From Candidatus Methanocomedens sp. (GTDB lineage: Archaea; Halobacteriota; Methanosarcinia; Methanosarcinales; Methanocomedenaceae), in assembly GCA_009649835.1 (NCBI GenBank), contig PYCK01000172.1:1-16418 (forward strand): a DNA stretch of 16,418 nucleotides. Direction: 5' to 3'. The notes below the pieces were generated by a model. That model worked only from the letters and a program-made list of their open reading frames with translations, had not been told where the DNA came from and did not search any database. Of the stretch, positions 12,724 to 16,418 are shown piece after piece. The position numbers and the translations under genes were made by a program. How positions within the stretch are numbered: the first letter of the stretch is position 1; every line of letters starts with the position of its first letter.

Positions 12724-13989
12724 TTAACCGGGTGACTGCGAGGAGCTACCTGTAACCAGTGTGGACCCGCCGTACGGTACCACCAGAACCCGGGCGTTGG
12801 GCCCATAATCTGCCGATGCAGTATCAAATGCTTCCTGTACACTGGATACAGGCTTGAAATAGGCTTTTCTTGCCACTTCAGGCGGCAGGTCTGAAACAAG
12901 ATACAACGTAAACTTCAGAGCCAGTTTACCAACCAGTGCAGCTTTATGTCCGCCCTGTAAAAAACCATTGTTCAACCGCTCAATAGCCTCTTCCGGACCC
13001 GCCACTGCATTGATCCATTCCTCGAATACGGCATTTCCCAGTCCTTCACTACACCGGGCGACCAGGATGATGGCACCGCCGGGCTTCACTGCGGCTTTAA
13101 CATGCTCCAGGGATTTATGTGACTGGAACAGGTCTATATCCTTGGGCCAGCCCCCCTGTGATACAACTACAATATCTGCAGGTTCCACTGTATGCTTGTA
13201 CATTGCATCAACCATAGCAGTCCCTGCCCTGTGGGCCTTGACAGGATGGCCTGCCATTGCCCCTACTATTTTCTTATCGCTGTTGAGGATGACATTCAGT
13301 ATAAAATCAACACCAAGGATATTCCCTGCTTCCTCAATGTCGGCACGAACCGGGCAGTCCGGGTTCCCTGGGGTAGTCCCTTCTTTTGTCATCAGTGCGT
13401 GGTTCGCTTCAATCGACCTGCCTGAACTGACACCCGGAAGTACTGCCTTTAACCCGCCTGTATATCCTGCAAAATAGTGGTGCTCGATATTACCTGTGCA
13501 GATAACAATGTCCGATTCGGCCACAGGCTGGAATACTTCCACAGGTGTCCCCCTTGAAGTGGTCCCGAGATGGACGCACTGATCCTTATCGTGGTCGATA
13601 CACTGGAATTCCCGGTAGATATCCGGGCCTACGATGTTGATTCTCTCCTCTTCGGTCTGGTGCCGGTGAATACCCAGGCCGAATATTATGCTGATATTTT
13701 CCTTTTCCACGTTGGCGGCCAGTAGTTTGTTGAGCAGGGGAGGTAATAACACTGCTGTTGGCACTGAGCGGGTGGTATCGCTAACGAGTATGGCTACCTT
13801 GTCACCGGGCTGTACTATTTCGCTCAAGCGTCCCCTGCCGATTGGATTTTGCAGTGCTTTTAGGATAATAGTCTCGGGGTCCGCAGTTATGTGGGATTTA
13901 GTTGGAACTACTGTTTCTATTGTGTGCGTATCAGGGATATTTAGTGATACAGATGTGTTTCCAAATGGCAGTTCCAGCTTCATGGTCAT
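12724..13989 (-). CDS. larA: LarA-family nickel-pincer-dependent racemase/epimerase
   Basis: The 421-aa product is a LarA homologue, an enzyme that racemises 2-hydroxy acids by hydride transfer using the nickel-pincer nucleotide. Key residues are conserved with exact spacing: H108 and H110 (GLGIHRHQ), H171 and K181 (HYFAGYTGGLK, 10 apart) and H197 (16 after K181), matching the H174-K184-H200 pattern of Lactobacillus LarA. S-D-T-T-R (70-74) corresponds to the DxxTR loop. Lactate is not proven as substrate. Cofactor genes larB, larC and larE are absent from the window. ATG at 13989 or 13983 is possible; neither has a clear Shine-Dalgarno sequence, so the mRNA may be leaderless. Confidence 0.9.
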   Translation of the reverse strand: MTMKLELPFGNTSVSLNIPDTHTIETVVPTKSHITADPETIILKALQNPIGRGRLSEIVQPGDKVAILVSDTTRSVPTAVLLPPLLNKLLAANVEKENISIIFGLGIHRHQTEEERINIVGPDIYREFQCIDHDKDQCVHLGTTSRGTPVEVFQPVAESDIVICTGNIEHHYFAGYTGGLKAVLPGVSSGRSIEANHALMTKEGTTPGNPDCPVRADIEEAGNILGVDFILNVILNSDKKIVGAMAGHPVKAHRAGTAMVDAMYKHTVEPADIVVVSQGGWPKDIDLFQSHKSLEHVKAAVKPGGAIILVARCSEGLGNAVFEEWINAVAGPEEAIERLNNGFLQGGHKAALVGKLALKFTLYLVSDLPPEVARKAYFKPVSSVQEAFDTASADYGPNARVLVVPYGGSTLVTGSSSQSPG

Positions 13990-14191
13990 GGATGTTAGGT
14001 TGGTTACAATGTATAGCTATTGCTTATCAAATAAATTATGCTATTGAATTCTGGTTTGCTTCATATTACACAGATATGCCTGACACTTCCATGATGGCAG
14101 CTTGTTCCCCCTAAGGACTTACTTAAGGATAGCCTGTCAAAATCAATTTGTGGTCTCCTGAGAGATATATGAGAGAATTCAAACCGTAAAT

Positions 14192-14223
14192 GAACGCAGA
14201 TTTGCGGCATTGTATCTGCGTTC
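14192..14223. repeat. Inverted repeat, 10-bp perfect arms
   Basis: GAACGCAGAT (14192-14201) and ATCTGCGTTC (14214-14223) are perfect reverse complements around a 12-nt loop. The ACGCAGA word recurs at 14269-14275 inside the neighbouring inverted repeat, so both belong to one GCAGAT-type intergenic repeat. The rest of the region 13990-14349 holds no recognisable gene. Confidence 0.75.
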
Positions 14224-14242
14224 GTATTTATGCGAAAGTATT

Positions 14243-14287
14243 GAATGTAAATGAATAACCGCAGATGGACGCAGAAAATTTACATTC
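14243..14287. repeat. Second inverted repeat, 10-bp perfect arms
   Basis: GAATGTAAAT (14243-14252) and ATTTACATTC (14278-14287) are perfect reverse complements. The 25-nt loop contains CCGCAGATGGACGCAGA, with two GCAGA words related to the preceding repeat. Confidence 0.75.
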
Positions 14288-14349
14288 TAAATGCTCTATG
14301 TAATATTTTAACAATGATGTGTTCTCTTTAAATGATAGGGAGAATTAAG

Positions 14350-14406
14350 ATGAATGGTATTCTAAAGAAAGTGGTGGACAATTATACTGGTGTACCTAGT
14401 GAGTAG
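14350..14406 (+). other. Possible 18-codon leader ORF
   Basis: ATG at 14350 follows AGGGAG by about 8 nt and opens an 18-codon frame (MNGILKKVVDNYTGVPSE) closed by TAG at 14404-14406. It ends 26 bp before the 37-aa ORF. It is too short to judge as a protein; the good ribosome site is the only support. Confidence 0.25.
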
Positions 14407-14432
14407 AAAAGCAGGTGTATAAGGAAAAGAAC

Positions 14433-14546
14433 ATGACGGTTATTGAGAAGGTGAACCAGCGGTTAAGAGAGGATAAGGAAGTGCAGGTGCGCATCTGGCA
14501 GATACAGGCGCATCCGTGGGTGCGGGTGGTGGAAGGAGAAGCATGA
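14433..14546 (+). CDS. 37-aa small protein coupled to the AlbA_2 protein gene
   Basis: ATG at 14433 has AAGGA 7 nt upstream and opens a 37-codon frame starting MTVIEKVNQRLREDKEVQVR. Its TGA overlaps the next gene's ATG as ATGA (14543-14546). The peptide is mixed-charge, with a probable N-terminal helix and a Trp-containing strand (VRIWQIQAHPWVRVV). I do not recognise the family. The four-base overlap and ribosome site argue it is translated, either as a functional small partner or as a coupling leader. It could also be the remnant of a longer decayed gene. Confidence 0.5.
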   Translation: MTVIEKVNQRLREDKEVQVRIWQIQAHPWVRVVEGEA

Positions 14547-16243
14547 AAGAAAGTAAAATCCCCAACCTCATCACTAAAATCAAAACCACAACCCCAGCCC
14601 ACACCCTCGAAACCCAACAACTCGACTTCAAGCGCTTCCCCACCACTTCCTCCCGCGAGAACCACAAAAAGAAACTCTCATCCCTCCTTCGGGAATACGC
14701 AGTCGCCTTTGCCAATTCAGACGGCGGCATACTCCTGCTCGGAATAGAAAACAACATCACTAGCCCGGAAGCCATAACAGGATGCCACAATTACAACATC
14801 GAAGAAATGAGGCGGATGGTATTTGACGGCACAAGACCGCCCATCATCGCAGAGATCGAAGAACTCCCGCAACCGGAAGGTATGCTGCTTGCAGTCAAAG
14901 TGTCAAAAAGCTCCAGGATACATTCAACATCATCCGGCAAAAAGTACCAGAGAGTAGGAACAGAGAACAGGCTCATCTTTCCTGAAGATGAAATAAACCT
15001 GAAAGTAGCAAAAGGATATGATTACACAGCAGGATACATGCTTGAAGTCGGGCTCGACTCAATAGACCCGCTTGAAGTATCCAGACTTCGGAACTGGATA
15101 GAAAAATATAGTCCTGGTTCGGAAAGCCTTGGGCTGGATGACACAGACCTCTTGAAATCGCTTGGAATAATCCAAGAAATCGAGGGTGAGGAGCGCCTTA
15201 CCATAGCAGGGCTCATGTTGGTTGGGAAAAAGCAGGCATCGAAAAGACATCTACCCCAAAATGAAATTATTTATTTCAGGTTTGGAGAAAGCGATGTTGA
15301 CCCGGTACAGAGCATCTACATGAAAATGCCGCTTTTAAGGTCAATTGAAAAAGTGTGGGATATGATAGAGCCATTCAATCAGATTCATACCATCAAGGAC
15401 GCATTTCTTGAAACTCCTGTCCCCAGCTTTCCTGAGGACGTTGTAAGGGAAGCCCTGCTGAATGCGGTAGTCCACAGGGATTACACACTCCCGGATTCTG
15501 TCTATGTCAGAATGTTCCCTGAAAGGCTTGAGATATCAAGCCCAGGGTCATTCATAGGTGGTGTAACTCCGTATAATGTCCTCACCCACCCACCAGTAAG
15601 ACGTAACCCGCTCTTAGCTGAGATATTCCAGCACATAGGTGCGGTAAACCGCGGAGGTCTCGGAGTGGACAGGATGTATCGCAGACTTTTATCCTATGGA
15701 AAGCTGCCGCCTATATATCCCGATATTGATGGAGCGGTGGAAGTCATACTCAGGAATGGCACCTTTGATGAAGCAATGGCAAAATTTGTAGGAAAAAAAG
15801 CAAGGGAAGGGCATGGTTGGAGACTTGAAGAACTAATAATATTGCATCATTTAAGACGACATGACGAGATTTCAGCAAAAGAAGCTTCTACAATACTCCA
15901 GCGGACACAAAAGGAAGCCTCTGAAACGCTCAGTTTGATGGAAGGCGTTTTCCTTGAACGGGTCGGAACTGGCAGAGGGACTTATTACCAGTTGGGCCAT
16001 GAGATACTCTCTTCATTAGGTGATAAAGAGAAATATACACGGATAAAAGGACTATCTGAAGAACAAAAACTTCAGTTATTGAAGAATTACATTGATACTA
16101 ATGGGCGGATCACAAATGAAGAAGCAAGGGCAATTTGTGGCATCAATAGGCATCAGGCTACAAGACTAATTCAAAAACTCGTACACAAAGAAATTATTAA
16201 ACAGAAGGGAAAAGGACGTGGAGCACATTATGAGAAATGCTAA
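14543..16243 (+). CDS. AlbA_2/Schlafen-type ATP-binding regulator with winged-helix tail
   Basis: The 566-aa product belongs to the COG2865-like proteins. It has an N-terminal AlbA_2/Schlafen nucleic-acid domain (about 18-150: LETQQLDFK, AVAFANSDGGILLLGIEN, YQRVGTENR). A central region precedes a GHKL-type ATPase segment (about 298-385): EALLNAVVHRDY (303-314), LEISSPGSF (329-337), then NRGGLGVDRM. Two C-terminal winged-helix-like units lie around EISAKEASTILQRTQKEASE and RITNEEARAICGINRHQATR. The frame opens at 14516, but ATG 14543 with GGAG just upstream is preferred. Such proteins occur in mobile and defence-related settings; exact function unknown. Confidence 0.85.
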   Translation: MKESKIPNLITKIKTTTPAHTLETQQLDFKRFPTTSSRENHKKKLSSLLREYAVAFANSDGGILLLGIENNITSPEAITGCHNYNIEEMRRMVFDGTRPPIIAEIEELPQPEGMLLAVKVSKSSRIHSTSSGKKYQRVGTENRLIFPEDEINLKVAKGYDYTAGYMLEVGLDSIDPLEVSRLRNWIEKYSPGSESLGLDDTDLLKSLGIIQEIEGEERLTIAGLMLVGKKQASKRHLPQNEIIYFRFGESDVDPVQSIYMKMPLLRSIEKVWDMIEPFNQIHTIKDAFLETPVPSFPEDVVREALLNAVVHRDYTLPDSVYVRMFPERLEISSPGSFIGGVTPYNVLTHPPVRRNPLLAEIFQHIGAVNRGGLGVDRMYRRLLSYGKLPPIYPDIDGAVEVILRNGTFDEAMAKFVGKKAREGHGWRLEELIILHHLRRHDEISAKEASTILQRTQKEASETLSLMEGVFLERVGTGRGTYYQLGHEILSSLGDKEKYTRIKGLSEEQKLQLLKNYIDTNGRITNEEARAICGINRHQATRLIQKLVHKEIIKQKGKGRGAHYEKC

Positions 16244-16252
16244 TTGTGTATG

Positions 16253-16272
16253 TAATTGCTCGCGAGCAATTA
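16253..16272. repeat. 20-bp perfect palindrome centred on CTCGCGAG
   Basis: The sequence with core AATTGCTCGCGAGCAATT is a perfect palindrome that extends one base each side, starting 10 bp after the stop of the AlbA_2 protein gene. It could be an operator for the HTH-bearing neighbour, a terminator stem or an insertion target. Confidence 0.85.
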
Positions 16273-16299
16273 AAATGAGCGCGAGCAATTAAAATGAGC
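16262..16299. repeat. 19-bp tandem duplication
   Basis: GCGAGCAATTAAAATGAGC occurs twice without gap at 16262-16280 and 16281-16299. The first copy shares its left part with the palindrome, so a half-palindrome has been duplicated. Confidence 0.85.
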
Positions 16300-16308
16300 T
16301 AAATCAAA

Positions 16309-16318
16309 AATATATAAA
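16309..16318 (+). promoter_or_regulatory. TATA-like box near the right edge
   Basis: AATATATAAA at 16309-16318 would start transcription near 16337, which coincides with an in-frame ATG of the frame that stays open to the window end. Confidence 0.4.
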
Positions 16319-16336
16319 ATGACAAAGATGACACAA

Positions 16337-16418
16337 ATGACAGGAAATACATTTCATAACTCTGCAACCCAAAATTCATCACCGACAGCATCCCCACCGG
16401 CCCCGCCGCTAAACCCCC
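16337..16418 (+). CDS. Possible 5' end of a gene running off the window
   Basis: From ATG 16337 (or in-frame ATGs at 16319 and 16328) the frame is open to the last base. It encodes a low-complexity N-terminus rich in Ser, Thr, Asn and Pro (MTGNTFHNSATQNSSPTAS, then Pro-rich). A TATA-like box about 25 nt upstream fits a leaderless start. With fewer than 30 codons visible, neither coding status nor function can be established. Confidence 0.3.
   Translation, partial: MTGNTFHNSATQNSSPTASPPAPPLNP

Noticed and set aside
12708..12899. N-terminal extension of the NADAR frame to 12899
   Set aside because: The extension lies mostly within the end of larA in another frame, lacks NADAR similarity, and ATG 12707 has its own GAGG site.

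Overview
The window is archaeal chromosome, most likely from a methanogen or ANME-type member of the Methanosarcinales or a close relative (an inference from gene content). Archaeal markers are the proteasome-activating nucleotidase PAN, MBF1, an archaeal SepF, an Sm-like protein, ribosomal protein L37e, a PUA/MCT-1-like protein, the archaeal cobamide enzymes CobY and CobZ, TATA-box promoters about 25 nt upstream of starts, and a tRNA gene interrupted by an intron with a bulge-helix-bulge (BHB) fold. A DUF356-like protein and the cobamide genes point to the methanogen side of the Euryarchaeota.

Layout: 46-4080 holds housekeeping genes. pan and the MBF1 gene diverge from one short promoter region. 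They are followed by a DUF356-like gene, a ZPR1-like gene translationally coupled to sepF, and a PUA-domain gene preceded by a 13-bp tandem repeat. 4402-6360 is a rightward cluster of Sm-like protein, L37e (59 aa) and PurF. 6374-8171 is a leftward two-gene ABC-2 exporter of the DrrAB type. 8172-8507 is a gene-poor stretch, followed by a VapBC-type toxin-antitoxin pair. A tRNA-Ser(CGA) gene lies at 9298-9417. 9617-11865 is an overlapping cobZ-cobS-cobY operon plus an unrecognised small acidic protein. 11866-12254 has no gene but carries a 115-bp MITE-like element and a large inverted repeat. 12255-13989 is a leftward larA-NADAR pair. 13990-14432 has no recognisable gene but carries paired inverted repeats. 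14433-16243 is a 37-aa small ORF overlapping a Schlafen/AlbA_2-type regulator or ATPase, followed by a perfect palindrome and a possible partial gene at the right edge.

The most unusual signal is the tRNA-Ser(CGA). Its anticodon loop is intact, but 34 nt are inserted in the D-arm between tRNA positions 21 and 22. The junctions fold into a 4-bp central helix with two 3-nt bulges, and the predicted cuts restore a fully canonical 86-nt tRNA-Ser. That is a non-canonical D-arm intron in what looks like a euryarchaeon. Secondary points are a probable CUG start for cobY, the larA-NADAR pairing, which suggests nucleotide-cofactor maintenance, and several uncharacterised repeats in the accessory right half.

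How the genes work together: CobY, CobS and CobZ cover three successive steps of nucleotide-loop assembly of the cobamide cofactor. PAN feeds the proteasome. SepF is expected to anchor FtsZ. Sm-like protein, L37e and the PUA protein belong to RNA metabolism and translation. All assignments are from sequence reading alone; no database search was run.
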